Source: Phycisphaerales bacterium
GTDB lineage: Bacteria; Planctomycetota; Phycisphaerae; Phycisphaerales; SM1A02
Reading direction: 5' to 3'
DNA length: 64,000 nt
NCBI GenBank assembly: GCA_029268515.1
Contig: JAQWNP010000010.1
Coordinates: 1-64,000 of the forward strand
The translations under genes and the position numbers were made by a program. Positions 37,427 through 46,164 of this stretch are shown here, one piece after another. Every line of letters begins with the position of its first letter. Position 1 is the stretch's first letter. The notes beneath the pieces are model-generated. The model made no database searches and was not told the DNA's origin. It worked only from the letters and a program-made list of their open reading frames with translations.

Positions 37427-37453
37427 GATCGATTAACGTTTCGTTGATCGATC
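37427..37453 (-). promoter_or_regulatory. Hairpin in the fusA leader
   Basis: GATCGATTAACG (37427-37438) faces CGTTGATCGATC (37442-37453) across a 3-nt loop; 11 of 12 positions pair as Watson-Crick. No T-run follows on the minus strand, so it is not a standard terminator; it could be a protein-binding or attenuation element, or a DNA palindrome for a regulator. Confidence 0.45.
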
Positions 37454-37670
37454 GCGCTTTAGCTCACCCGGCTAGCGCCAGGCCTCGTCTTTTCGAAAAA
37501 GACCGGCTTAGCGCAATCGGGCGTTTATTTCATCGTCTCGCAACGGTCATCTCCTCACTTTTGGAGTCATATGCGAAACCCAGGGACGCCAGGGCCCTCC
37601 CTTGAATAAGGAGGCTTGTCATTCAATCCGACCAACTTCTTTCGATAGGGGTGCGGACGAATCAAGGCGG

Positions 37671-37698
37671 ATTGTAGCGCTAGGCGGGGTTCTGTCAA
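37671..37698 (-). promoter_or_regulatory. Sigma70-type promoter of fusA
   Basis: On the minus strand TTGACA (37698-37693), a 16-nt spacer and TACAAT (37676-37671). The -35 is perfect and the -10 has five of six consensus bases, the best promoter in the window. Transcription would begin near 37664, about 400 nt before the fusA ATG. Confidence 0.75.
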
Positions 37699-37765
37699 TG
37701 GGCAAAGGCCCAAGATCGACGCAATGCCCTCACTTAGTAACCGGATATGGGCACAGTTGTTGTGT

Positions 37766-38746
37766 TTAACAGGATCGGACCAGTTGAGAGCGGTCAATAT
37801 GGCGTTCTTGGATGATTGGATCGATGTCTTGGAGATAGCGTCGAGCATCTTGCACATATCCAGCGGTGGGCCTTAAATCTGGCAAATGCTGGCCAAAATA
37901 GCCATTGAGTCGCTCCATCAGCAGCTCCCGTGTGTATTTGGCTGTCATGGAGGCCAGTGCTACTGGAAGATGCTGATCTTCTGCGCTCACCTGGAACGAG
38001 AGCCAGAGCTGATGTTGCCCACGGCAAAGCTGATAGGAACTGCATTTAGGACTCTCGTCACAAACAGTGACTTGGGCTTCAGGCCAACATTGTTGCAGAT
38101 CGGCCCGGTAGCGCATCTTGCCACCCTGGCGATCCAGGACGATATGTGCTGCATCCCAGGTGCGCCAAATACGATCCACCAGTCGCATGGCGGCGGATAA
38201 ATTGACCGATGACTTGCGTCCGGTTCTTTCCACTTGTTTGTTGAAAGAAGCCGCATCAATAATTTCACATACTGTGCCTAAGTAATCTACGCCGGCTGAT
38301 TCGAGTGCTCGATTGAGCTTGCCTCCGCTGATTTTGAGTAGGCCAGCATCTTGGCTGATAGGTAGTGAAAGTTCATTGTCATACCACGGTTGTTGCTGGA
38401 CATCAGCGCCGAGCTGCTTGAATAGAGAGCTGTCGGTTTTTGGTAGTTCTTTTCTGACGGCTGCAAAGCTGAGGACGCCCCGTTCTAGATGAGTCAGTGG
38501 GTGCATCTTGGCGGTTCTTGCACCCTTGAGTTTCTTGGAATCATCGATTGCAATACGCCGTTGTGGATCGCGCCGCGTGCGGCAGACGGCGTTGCCAAGA
38601 ATGTCCCATAGATTTGGTAGGGATGGCTGTGTAAGAGTGGTATTGGGATCATGGTCTATATCCAGACTGAAGCCCGCTGCAGCAACGCAAAGCGGTCCCA
38701 ACATGGGTCCATATCCTGCTTCATCAATACCAAAGTAATGCATCAT
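37766..38746 (-). CDS. Divergent ribonuclease HII-like protein
   Basis: 326 residues, far longer than the usual 200. The N-terminal GIDEAGYGPMLGPL (Asp8, Glu9) matches the RNase HII/HIII catalytic opening DEAGxGP, DDSKKLKG (69-74) the substrate-binding DSKKL, LDRQGGK (Asp205) the central metal-binding strand, and ASMTAKYTRE (266-274) the family's SxxAKxxRD helix. Inserts at about 75-195 enlarge the fold. RNase HII removes ribonucleotides from DNA; whether this variant keeps that activity is unknown, although the acidic set appears intact. A canonical rnhB is not in the window. Two ATGs (38746, 38743) begin the frame. Confidence 0.7.
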   Translation of the reverse strand: MMHYFGIDEAGYGPMLGPLCVAAAGFSLDIDHDPNTTLTQPSLPNLWDILGNAVCRTRRDPQRRIAIDDSKKLKGARTAKMHPLTHLERGVLSFAAVRKELPKTDSSLFKQLGADVQQQPWYDNELSLPISQDAGLLKISGGKLNRALESAGVDYLGTVCEIIDAASFNKQVERTGRKSSVNLSAAMRLVDRIWRTWDAAHIVLDRQGGKMRYRADLQQCWPEAQVTVCDESPKCSSYQLCRGQHQLWLSFQVSAEDQHLPVALASMTAKYTRELLMERLNGYFGQHLPDLRPTAGYVQDARRYLQDIDPIIQERHIDRSQLVRSC

Positions 38747-38878
38747 TTGAGCCGCAATTTAGCACGTTCAGCCTAGGGCTCGAATTTCAGGCCGATTCTG
38801 AGAACAATGGTCCACAAGTTTTGGTCTGGAGCCCCTAATAAGCATGGAGATTGGATGACCTTTGGCCTGCAGGCCGGA

Positions 38879-38884
38879 TACAAT
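38879..38884 (+). promoter_or_regulatory. Candidate -10 element of a leaderless mnmA transcript
   Basis: TACAAT, six bases (CGTCGA), then the ATG at 38891. ATGACC at 38855-38860 is a four-of-six -35 with 18-nt spacing. No ribosome binding site precedes the ATG. Confidence 0.55.
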
Positions 38885-38890
38885 CGTCGA

Positions 38891-40123
38891 ATGGCAAGGA
38901 AACCAGAAAAAGTGGTGGTGGCAATGTCTGGGGGTGTCGACTCTTCAGTAGCGGCATCATTACTGGTCGAGCAAGGCTATGACGTTGTTGGCTGCTTCAT
39001 GCGTTTGGGTTCGCCTGGTGAGGAGCTCCCTTCCGGTAGCGATCAGTCCACAGGCAGCACCTGTTCCAACAGTGCCAATGAGACGCAGTCAGGGAGCGCG
39101 GGTAAGCCTATCAAGTTAGGTCATCAGGGTTGTTGCTCAGTTGCCGATGCTCATGATGCACGTCACGTTGCCGCGAAGCTAGGCATTCCACTGTACGTTC
39201 TTAATTTTAAGAATGACTTTGACCGTATCATTGGTCACTTCGTGTCAGAATACAATGCTGGGCGCACCCCCAATCCTTGTATTCGCTGTAACAATTGGTT
39301 GAAGTTTGGAAAACTCTTTGATTATGCGGTCAGCATCGGTGCATCGCATGTTGCCTCAGGCCACTATGCGCAACTCCTTGATGTAGACGGTGATCTTCGT
39401 TTGCGCAGAGCCGTGGACGATGATAAAGATCAGAGTTATGTGTTGTTCGGTACCCCGACACAACGTTTAAATTCGATGTTGTTGCCGATCGGAGGGTTTG
39501 CAAAGTCGAAGGTTCGGGAGATGGCTCGTCAACGCGATCTGCCTGTCTTCGACAAACCAGATTCGTACGAGATTTGTTTTGTGCCCGACAATGACTATGC
39601 AGGGCTGGTGACGCGACGCTCTCCAGATGAGGTGCAAAGTGGTGATATTGTTGATACCCAAGGGAAGAAGGTGGGGGAGCATCCTGGTCATCAGCACTTC
39701 ACAATTGGCCAACGTCGCAAGATAGGCGTGGCACTTGGGCATCCACTTTATGTCTTAGAGAAAGATCCTCAATCGAATCAGATCACTGTTGGTGGAAAGA
39801 ATGATTTGCAGGCAACTGCTGTCCAGGCAGCTGAAGCCAACTGGCATATTGAGCCACCGCGCACTTGGCGACGCTGCCAGGTTGCCATTCGAGCACATGG
39901 TGATCTGCTTGATGCAGAAGTTCGTGCCACCGGCGAAGAAACGCTGGAAATTCGATTCCGTGAACCACAGGCTGCCGTTGCAGCGGGGCAAGCAGCAGTG
40001 GCTTACGACGGTGATCTGTTGATGGGTGGTGGTTGGATACATCAAGTCAGCACCATCTGGTCTGATGAAAAACAAAAATTGAAAGACCCGGTCAGTGCCA
40101 AGCTGAGCAACGGTGATTCGTAA
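38891..40123 (+). CDS. mnmA: tRNA-specific 2-thiouridylase
   Basis: Makes 2-thiouridine at the wobble position of Lys, Glu and Gln tRNAs. The 410-residue protein opens KVVVAMSGGVDSSVAA, the PP-loop. The catalytic cysteines lie in TPNPCIRCN and SYEICFVPD. The C-terminal domains follow (HFTIGQRRKIGVALGHPLYV). Between GCFMRLG and GCCSVADAHDARHVA is a Ser/Gly-rich insertion of about 40 residues not seen in E. coli. ATG 38891 is preferred over the open frame to 38807 because it begins the conserved region and sits just after a -10 hexamer. Its stop overlaps the next start as TAATG. Confidence 0.95.
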   Translation: MARKPEKVVVAMSGGVDSSVAASLLVEQGYDVVGCFMRLGSPGEELPSGSDQSTGSTCSNSANETQSGSAGKPIKLGHQGCCSVADAHDARHVAAKLGIPLYVLNFKNDFDRIIGHFVSEYNAGRTPNPCIRCNNWLKFGKLFDYAVSIGASHVASGHYAQLLDVDGDLRLRRAVDDDKDQSYVLFGTPTQRLNSMLLPIGGFAKSKVREMARQRDLPVFDKPDSYEICFVPDNDYAGLVTRRSPDEVQSGDIVDTQGKKVGEHPGHQHFTIGQRRKIGVALGHPLYVLEKDPQSNQITVGGKNDLQATAVQAAEANWHIEPPRTWRRCQVAIRAHGDLLDAEVRATGEETLEIRFREPQAAVAAGQAAVAYDGDLLMGGGWIHQVSTIWSDEKQKLKDPVSAKLSNGDS

Positions 40124-41751
40124 TGCACAGATCGTTGTTTGACCTTAATGGTGCATCTCGCTTTCCTGGGCGTGCGGCCATCTTTGCTGATGAAATGGTG
40201 GTTTCAAGTCAACCACTTGCTGCGCAGATTGGGCTCGAGCAGTTGGCGCGCGGAGGTAATGCTGTTGATGCCGCATTGGCCGCAGCCATTTCGTTAACAG
40301 TGCTTGAGCCAACATCCAACGGAATTGGAAGTGATCTATACGCAATTGTTTGGCATGCCGATGAACTTCATGGACTCAACGCTTCTGGGCGGTCGCCGCA
40401 AGCATTGAGTCTGAACCAATTCGAAGGACAAACAGCGCCGCCTATTGAGGGTTGGGATGCAGTTGTTGTGCCTGGCGCTGTTTCAGGCTGGCAGCAGCTA
40501 TCGCAGCGATTTAGTAAATTTGACCTCGGTGTACTTTGCGAACCAGCAGTGAGATTGGCAGCCAAAGGCTTTCCTGTCACACCTGGAGTCGCCGCGGCAT
40601 GGGCTCGAGGTGCAGAGCGTTTTCAGAAATACGAGGGTTTTTCCGAGACATTTCTGTTTGATGGCCATGCACCCCATCCCGGTCAGCGGGTGCAATTGCC
40701 AGATCATGCTGCCACGCTTGCAAGCATTGGTTCAGAAGGGGCGGATGCTTTTTATCAGGGCAACATTGCTGAAGAGATTGTGGCGCAAGCTCGAGGCGCG
40801 GGCAGTGTTCTTTGTATGGAAGATTTAGCGAACCACACGCCGATTTGGGTTGATCCACTAAGCACCAAGATTTGGGGTGGAGCAACTTTGCATGAACTAC
40901 CGCCCAATGGTCAAGGTATTGCAGCGCTCATTGGCTGTGGTGTTTTAGCACAAGGGCCCGATCAGAATCAGATGAGCATTGTGCAGAATCTTCACTATCA
41001 GATTGAAGCGGTCAAGATGGGACTGGCAACAGCCCAACGCGTTGTTGCAGATCCAGATCACGTTCGTGAAGATATGAACGCTTTGATATCGAATGATGCA
41101 CTGACAAGTAAAGCCAATGAAATTGATCCAACAGTAGCCGGTGACTATGGGCCACTGGTGCAGCCACACGGTGGCACGGTGTATGTGACTGCCGCTGATT
41201 CGCAAGGCATGATGGTTTCACTCATTCAATCGAACTTTATGGGATTCGGTAGCGGCATCGTTGTTCGGGGTACGGGTGTTGCCATGAACAACCGAGTGGC
41301 TGGATTCATGTTAGATCCGAGCCATCCCAATGCCCTGGCAGGCGGCAAGCGCCCGCTCCATACGATCCTTCCAGGGCTGGTCACAAGAAATGACGAGCAT
41401 GGCAATCGTCAGCCCTTAATTACTTTTGGTGTCGTTGGCGGCCATATGCAGCCCCAGGGGCATGTACAGCTGCTCGACCATCTCTTACGCCAGCGTCAGG
41501 ATCCCCAGAGCTCGCTTGATGCACCTCGATTCCGAGTGCTGCGTGATCGAATCGTGGAAATGGAGCCAGGCTTTGATGCCAAGACGTATGAGGGGCTCAA
41601 AGACCTTGGCCATGATGTTAAGATGGCATCTGAGCCCAGCCCGTATTTTGGCGGTGGGCAGATCATTGCTGTTGATCAGTCAGGCTATATCGCTGGTAGT
41701 GATGCCCGGCAAGATGGGCAGGCGGCAGGTAGATCATCCAGTGGGGTATGA
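40123..41751 (+). CDS. Gamma-glutamyltransferase family protein
   Basis: Ntn-hydrolase that cleaves gamma-glutamyl bonds, maybe of glutathione-like compounds. 542 residues: the large subunit has RGGNAVDAALAAAISLTVLEP and GIGSDLYAI; the autoprocessing site is HGGT followed by VYVTAADSQGMMVS, with Thr as nucleophile; then NFMGFGSGIVVRGTGVAMNN and GGKRPLHTILPGLV. It lacks a signal peptide, so it is cytosolic, like the YwrD subgroup and unlike the periplasmic E. coli enzyme. It overlaps mnmA by one base. Confidence 0.9.
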   Translation: MHRSLFDLNGASRFPGRAAIFADEMVVSSQPLAAQIGLEQLARGGNAVDAALAAAISLTVLEPTSNGIGSDLYAIVWHADELHGLNASGRSPQALSLNQFEGQTAPPIEGWDAVVVPGAVSGWQQLSQRFSKFDLGVLCEPAVRLAAKGFPVTPGVAAAWARGAERFQKYEGFSETFLFDGHAPHPGQRVQLPDHAATLASIGSEGADAFYQGNIAEEIVAQARGAGSVLCMEDLANHTPIWVDPLSTKIWGGATLHELPPNGQGIAALIGCGVLAQGPDQNQMSIVQNLHYQIEAVKMGLATAQRVVADPDHVREDMNALISNDALTSKANEIDPTVAGDYGPLVQPHGGTVYVTAADSQGMMVSLIQSNFMGFGSGIVVRGTGVAMNNRVAGFMLDPSHPNALAGGKRPLHTILPGLVTRNDEHGNRQPLITFGVVGGHMQPQGHVQLLDHLLRQRQDPQSSLDAPRFRVLRDRIVEMEPGFDAKTYEGLKDLGHDVKMASEPSPYFGGGQIIAVDQSGYIAGSDARQDGQAAGRSSSGV

Positions 41752-41791
41752 TAGAAACTTCAGAAATCTAGATATAACAAGGGTGCCCACG

Positions 41792-41810
41792 AGCCATACC
41801 ACTATGGGCT
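41792..41810 (+). promoter_or_regulatory. Hairpin abutting the aldolase ribosome binding site
   Basis: AGCCATA (41792-41798) pairs with TATGGGCT (41803-41810, one bulged G) around a CCAC loop and ends exactly where GAGGAG (41811-41816), the ribosome binding site of the aldolase, begins. It may influence access to the site. TATAAC at 41773-41778 could be a -10 box, without a good -35. Confidence 0.35.
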
Positions 41811-41823
41811 GAGGAGTGATTCA

Positions 41824-42903
41824 ATGAGTGTTGTGAGTGAGAATACCAGTATTGAGGGTTATCTAGGAAGTGAAGCGGAGACTCTTCTTAACTATTCAGC
41901 CAAAGTCGATAAGGGCCTGTTGAATCTACCTGGCCCAGACTTCATGGACCGTGTTTTTAAGTCCACTGATCGAAACCCACAGGTACTGCGTTCACTGGCA
42001 TCCATGTACAACCATGGTCGCTTAGGGGGCACTGGCTACATGTCCATGCTGCCAGTTGATCAAGGTATTGAGCATTCCGCCGCGGCTTCGTTTGCCAAAA
42101 ATCCACTGTACTTCGATGGTGACAACATTGTGAAACTTGCGATTGAAGGTGGCTGTAATGCAGTAGCGACAACCTTTGGTGTGCTCGGATCAATTTCACG
42201 TAAGTACATCGATAAGATTCCTTTTCTTGTGAAACTCAATCACAATGAGTTGCTCACACTGCCTAATGAATTCGATCAGATCATGTTCGGTAGCGTGCAT
42301 GAGGCATGGAACCTGGGCGCGACTGCAGTTGGTGCAACGATCTACTTTGGTTCAGATGGATCACGAAGACAGATCATTGAAGTGGCCCAGGCCTTTTCAG
42401 AAGCACATGAGTTGGGCATGGCTACGGTACTTTGGTGTTATCTTCGTAATCCAGATTTTGTAGTTGATGGCAAGGACTACCACGTCTCTGCTGACCTTAC
42501 AGCACAAGCAAATCATTTGGGTGTCACCATTGAGGCAGACATCATCAAACAGAAACTGCCGACATGTAATGGTGGTTACAAAGCCATCAATGACAAAATG
42601 GGCAGCTATGGGAAGTATGACGAGCGAATCTATACCGAGCTTTGCAGCGATCACCCCATTGATTTGTGCCGTTACCAGGTCATGAATTGTTATATGGGTC
42701 GTGCCGGACTTATTAACTCTGGTGGGGCGTCGGGAGACAATGACTTTGGCCAGGCAGTGCGAACAGCGGTCATCAATAAACGAGCTGGTGGTACAGGGTT
42801 GATCAGTGGGCGCAAGGCTTTTCAGCGACCAATGGATGAAGGCGTAAAGCTCCTCAATGCCATTCAGGATGTTTACCTGTCACCCGACGTTACCGTCGCC
42901 TAA
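41824..42903 (+). CDS. fbaB: Class I fructose-bisphosphate aldolase, DhnA/FbaB type
   Basis: Cleaves fructose-1,6-bisphosphate in glycolysis or condenses trioses in gluconeogenesis through a Schiff base. 359 residues: [11 protein letters not shown] is the family phosphate-binding start, [12 protein letters not shown] and [11 protein letters not shown] follow, and the lysine of ADIIKQKLP (about Lys242) is the probable Schiff-base residue. The C-terminus has INSGGASG and [14 protein letters not shown]. This archaeal-type class I aldolase is known in many planctomycetes. GAGGAG precedes the ATG. Confidence 0.94.
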   Translation: MSVVSENTSIEGYLGSEAETLLNYSAKVDKGLLNLPGPDFMDRVFKSTDRNPQVLRSLASMYNHGRLGGTGYMSMLPVDQGIEHSAAASFAKNPLYFDGDNIVKLAIEGGCNAVATTFGVLGSISRKYIDKIPFLVKLNHNELLTLPNEFDQIMFGSVHEAWNLGATAVGATIYFGSDGSRRQIIEVAQAFSEAHELGMATVLWCYLRNPDFVVDGKDYHVSADLTAQANHLGVTIEADIIKQKLPTCNGGYKAINDKMGSYGKYDERIYTELCSDHPIDLCRYQVMNCYMGRAGLINSGGASGDNDFGQAVRTAVINKRAGGTGLISGRKAFQRPMDEGVKLLNAIQDVYLSPDVTVA

Positions 42904-42919
42904 TGCATAGCGAGAAGAG

Positions 42920-44956
42920 TTAAGCCACAGACCGACTGGGTTTCGCAATGCGCGAAGCTTCAATGCGTCGACGGGCGCCCTCGTGCTCTGCATACTCCTC
43001 GCCGTAGCGGACGAGTCGCAATGAGTTCAGTATGACGAAGATATATCCCAGCGCGTAGTAAAACGGCGTGATGTAGATACCACCGAAGAACTGGAAAATT
43101 CCAGTTGCTGCGAGCGCGAGGCCCACGACTGCCATCACGAGGGCAGCGGCAATATTCTGGCCGACAATTGACCGGGTCTTCCGAGCCAGTGCGATGAGGA
43201 AGGGGATATGTCGCAGGTCATCATTCATAAGGGCAACACCTGCTGAGTTCGTGGCGATATCAGAACCAGAGAGGCCCATGGCCACACCAACATCCGCTGA
43301 TGCGAGGATTGGTCCATCATTGATGCCATCGCCAACGACCAATGTGCGATGGCCTTTGTCGATCAAGTAACGTAACTCCTGGTGTTTTTCTTCAGGCAGG
43401 CATTGGGCTTCAATCGAGTCGACCCCAACGGCCTTACCAACACGCTTCGCAACAGCAAGTCTGTCACCAGTAAAGATGCATACGCGTCGGACGCCATGCT
43501 TGCGTAGATCAGCAACGACCTCAGGTGCACTGCGGCGAAGTCTATCTTCTAGCCCAACGGCACCGAGATAGCGTCCACCTTTGAGTACGTGCACACCTGA
43601 CATGCCTTCGATTTTCGATTCAATCGCAGTCACTTCACTACTGGCTGTTGGAGCCATTTCGCTAATCCAATCGGGTCGGCCAGCATGGATATCTCCATCA
43701 CTGGCATGTGCAATGACGCCTCGCCCATGGACTTCCTCGTACTGCTCAATGACGCGCGGTGTCATTCGTGCTTTTTCGGCTGTTTCAAGTATCGATCTTG
43801 CTAATGGGTGGTTTGAGTGTTGCTCGCTATCTGCAGCTGCTTGGAGAAGCTCGCCACCTTCAATACCTTCAGCAGGTGCGAGTCTGCTTACAGCAAATTT
43901 TCCTGTGGTGAGCGTGCCGGTTTTGTCTAGTACGACAGTGTCGATGACGCCAGCGGCCTCAAGTGTACGAGTTTGTTTAATCATGATGCCAAGCCGAGCA
44001 GCTGCAGCGAAGGCAGCAACCATGGCCGTAGGATATGCAATGAGCAAGGCGCCCGGGCAGGTGACGACTAAGACTGTAATAGCACGTACAGCTGCTTGAT
44101 CTTTCACGACTGGATCTGAGCTTTGCATCGTGAACCACCAGACAAGTCCCGCAACCATTAACACGATTGGCGCGTAGTAGCTCGAGAGTTGTTCGATGAG
44201 TTCCTGGCGTTGTGTCTTGGAAGACTCTGCTTCACGTATCAGCGCTTCAACCTTGCCGATCGTGGTATCGCCAGCAACGGCTGTCACCTTGATATCGATT
44301 TGTCCCGTCATATTCGCTGTGCCGGCATAGACCTCGGTACCCACCTCTGCTTGGATCGGTACCGCTTCTCCGGTCAGTGAAGCTTGGTTAATGTTGCTTA
44401 ATCCATTGGTGATCACACCATCGACGGGAAGGTTTTCACCAGGCCGCACACGCACAATGTTTCCAACTTGGATTTCTGACAAAGAAACTTCTTGTTCGAC
44501 AGAATCACTGACGCGACGCGCAATATCAGGTGTGAGATCCAGCAAGTCTCGAATAGCGCGCTGGGCGCCCCAGGCAGTACGGCTCAGAATAAGGTTTGCC
44601 ATCCAAAGAAACAGTGCGATGAAACCTGCTGCGAGGTACAAGCCACTTGCGAAAGCCGCCAGTACAGCGAGTGATGCTAATGCATCACTGGATGGTCTTG
44701 AGGTGGTAATTTCCCGCCATGCCCCAATCAGAAGGGGAATCATCAGAATGATGGACCCAATAATGGCTGGGATCTGTGAAATTTGCTGATTGTCGCCCAG
44801 TAGTGAGGCGATCCAGCTGACCGCCAGTAGCACGCCGCCAGCGAGTGCAATAAGCAGACGTCTTTCAACGCCCTCAGCTCCACTTCCTAATAGGTTTGGA
44901 TCGTCCAGCCCATCTGGTTTCTCTTGACGTTCGCCCGCTATCGTGACATCAGACAT
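42920..44956 (-). CDS. Heavy-metal-transporting P1B-type ATPase with CPG motif
   Basis: 678 residues, about eight membrane helices. The actuator loop has SLTGEAVP, the phosphorylation site is DKTGTLT (Asp344), the P1B-specific HP dipeptide is SNHP (His383, Pro384) and the hinge is VGDGINDGP. In the sixth helix the metal-selecting triplet reads Cys300-Pro-Gly (VVTCPGALLIAYP) where Cu+ and Zn2+ pumps have CPC and other subclasses CPH, SPC or TPC. No N-terminal HMA domain or CxxC is present. Metal specificity is therefore open. GGAG precedes the ATG; an inverted repeat lies upstream at 45015-45039. Confidence 0.9.
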   Translation of the reverse strand: MSDVTIAGERQEKPDGLDDPNLLGSGAEGVERRLLIALAGGVLLAVSWIASLLGDNQQISQIPAIIGSIILMIPLLIGAWREITTSRPSSDALASLAVLAAFASGLYLAAGFIALFLWMANLILSRTAWGAQRAIRDLLDLTPDIARRVSDSVEQEVSLSEIQVGNIVRVRPGENLPVDGVITNGLSNINQASLTGEAVPIQAEVGTEVYAGTANMTGQIDIKVTAVAGDTTIGKVEALIREAESSKTQRQELIEQLSSYYAPIVLMVAGLVWWFTMQSSDPVVKDQAAVRAITVLVVTCPGALLIAYPTAMVAAFAAAARLGIMIKQTRTLEAAGVIDTVVLDKTGTLTTGKFAVSRLAPAEGIEGGELLQAAADSEQHSNHPLARSILETAEKARMTPRVIEQYEEVHGRGVIAHASDGDIHAGRPDWISEMAPTASSEVTAIESKIEGMSGVHVLKGGRYLGAVGLEDRLRRSAPEVVADLRKHGVRRVCIFTGDRLAVAKRVGKAVGVDSIEAQCLPEEKHQELRYLIDKGHRTLVVGDGINDGPILASADVGVAMGLSGSDIATNSAGVALMNDDLRHIPFLIALARKTRSIVGQNIAAALVMAVVGLALAATGIFQFFGGIYITPFYYALGYIFVILNSLRLVRYGEEYAEHEGARRRIEASRIAKPSRSVA

Positions 44957-45014
44957 CTTTGGCTCCAGGTGTTAAATCATGCCCGATTAGAACGTGGCCA
45001 CATTCCAGGGAGAG

Positions 45015-45039
45015 ATTACCGATTCTTTGGTACGGTAAT
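45015..45039. promoter_or_regulatory. Inverted repeat between the P1B ATPase and gpsA
   Basis: ATTACCG (45015-45021) and CGGTAAT (45033-45039) are exact inverted copies separated by 11 nt. The site lies 59 nt before the ATPase start and 111 nt before gpsA, a plausible operator position for a metal-responsive repressor, although no regulator gene is adjacent. Confidence 0.45.
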
Positions 45040-45150
45040 ATGGCAAGGGAGGTTCGTAAACGGCATAGCAGCCTATCAAATATGAGCTCCTGGGTATTCA
45101 TCAGCGTAGCCTACATCGGCTAACAGGGGTTTTTGGAATACGAAACAACT

Positions 45151-46164
45151 ATGGCTCAGCAAGCAACGATTCTCGGTGATGGTCAGATGGCACTCGTTCT
45201 CAGTGATGTCCTTATCGAAAACGGCATGCATGTGCGAATGTGGTGTCCCGTCAAGAAAACAGCGGAAGTTCTTTCTCAGTCTCGGGTTAGCGATCGACTG
45301 CCCAATTTTACGCTCGACAAGAAGGTCGAGGTGGTCGACGATGATGCATCAGCGCTTCAAGGCGCTGAATTGGTGGTCAATGCTATTCCGACCCAATTTG
45401 TACGCTCGGTCTGGGAGCGTGTGGGTGGCAACTGCCCGCTTGGTGTGCCGGTGGCTTGCGTTTCTAAGGGAATTGAGATCCAGACGCTCCTGCGACCGTC
45501 AGAGATTATTGAGCAGGCAGTCGACAGTGCTGGTGGAGGCCGCCCCCGGGTCTGCGCTCTGTCGGGCCCGACCATTGCTTCAGAGCTCGCTGAGCATAAG
45601 CCAGCCACCTTGGTCGCAGCATCAGCAGATGCTGATGTGGCTGCTTTTGTCCAGGCTTCATTCCTTGTCAAATGGCTTCGGGTTTACAAGCAAGCTGATC
45701 TTATTGGAGTCGAACTGGCTGGCGCGACAAAGAACATCATTGCACTTGCTGCGGGCATGATCGATGGTTTACAGCTGGGTGATAACGCCAAGTCGGCGCT
45801 GCTTGCTCGTGGACTTGCTGAAATCGCTCGACTTGGCGTTGCAATGGGCGCTCGTGTCGAGACGTTCTTTGGAATTGCTGGAGTCGGTGATCTGGCCACA
45901 ACATGTTTCAGCCCATTTGGACGCAACAGAACTTGTGGCGAGCGTCTGGGCCGTGGCGAATCTCTTGAATCGATTCATGCCTCCACCAATTCAGTTATCG
46001 AAGGTGTTTCAACAACAGAGTCAGTATCTCAGTTGGCTTCTCAAATATCGGTAGAGATGCCGATTACAGAAGCTGTTCATCAGGTTCTCTTTGGTGGCGT
46101 TGACCCACTCGAAGGGGCGCGAGCACTGATGTTACGTGAAGTTGATTCCGAAGAGATTGGGTAA
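45151..46164 (+). CDS. gpsA: NAD(P)H-dependent glycerol-3-phosphate dehydrogenase
   Basis: Makes sn-glycerol-3-phosphate for phospholipids. 337 residues from ATG 45151: a Rossmann start ATILGDGQMALVLSDVL, slightly unusual in having GxGxxA, then VSKGIE, LSGPTIASE, the catalytic lysine in ELAGATKNIIALAAG and GIAGVGDLATTCFSPFGRNR. TTG 45133 is in frame but unneeded. The stop abuts that of the HPr gene on the other strand. Confidence 0.94.
   Translation: MAQQATILGDGQMALVLSDVLIENGMHVRMWCPVKKTAEVLSQSRVSDRLPNFTLDKKVEVVDDDASALQGAELVVNAIPTQFVRSVWERVGGNCPLGVPVACVSKGIEIQTLLRPSEIIEQAVDSAGGGRPRVCALSGPTIASELAEHKPATLVAASADADVAAFVQASFLVKWLRVYKQADLIGVELAGATKNIIALAAGMIDGLQLGDNAKSALLARGLAEIARLGVAMGARVETFFGIAGVGDLATTCFSPFGRNRTCGERLGRGESLESIHASTNSVIEGVSTTESVSQLASQISVEMPITEAVHQVLFGGVDPLEGARALMLREVDSEEIG

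Larger units (their letters stand above)
37263..37765 (-). other. Long leader region of fusA
   Basis: 503 nt between the RNase HII-like gene and fusA. It holds a near-consensus promoter (37671-37698) and, in the presumed leader, a 12-bp hairpin at 37427-37453 and a 7-bp GTCTTTT/AAAAGAC hairpin near 37491. The segment GCGCTA(A)GCCGG occurs twice on the minus strand within about 45 nt. No leader peptide could be supported. Confidence 0.5.

Noticed and set aside
43581-44099. Large antisense open frames such as 43581-44099
   Set aside because: They mirror the codon pattern of well-identified genes on the other strand.
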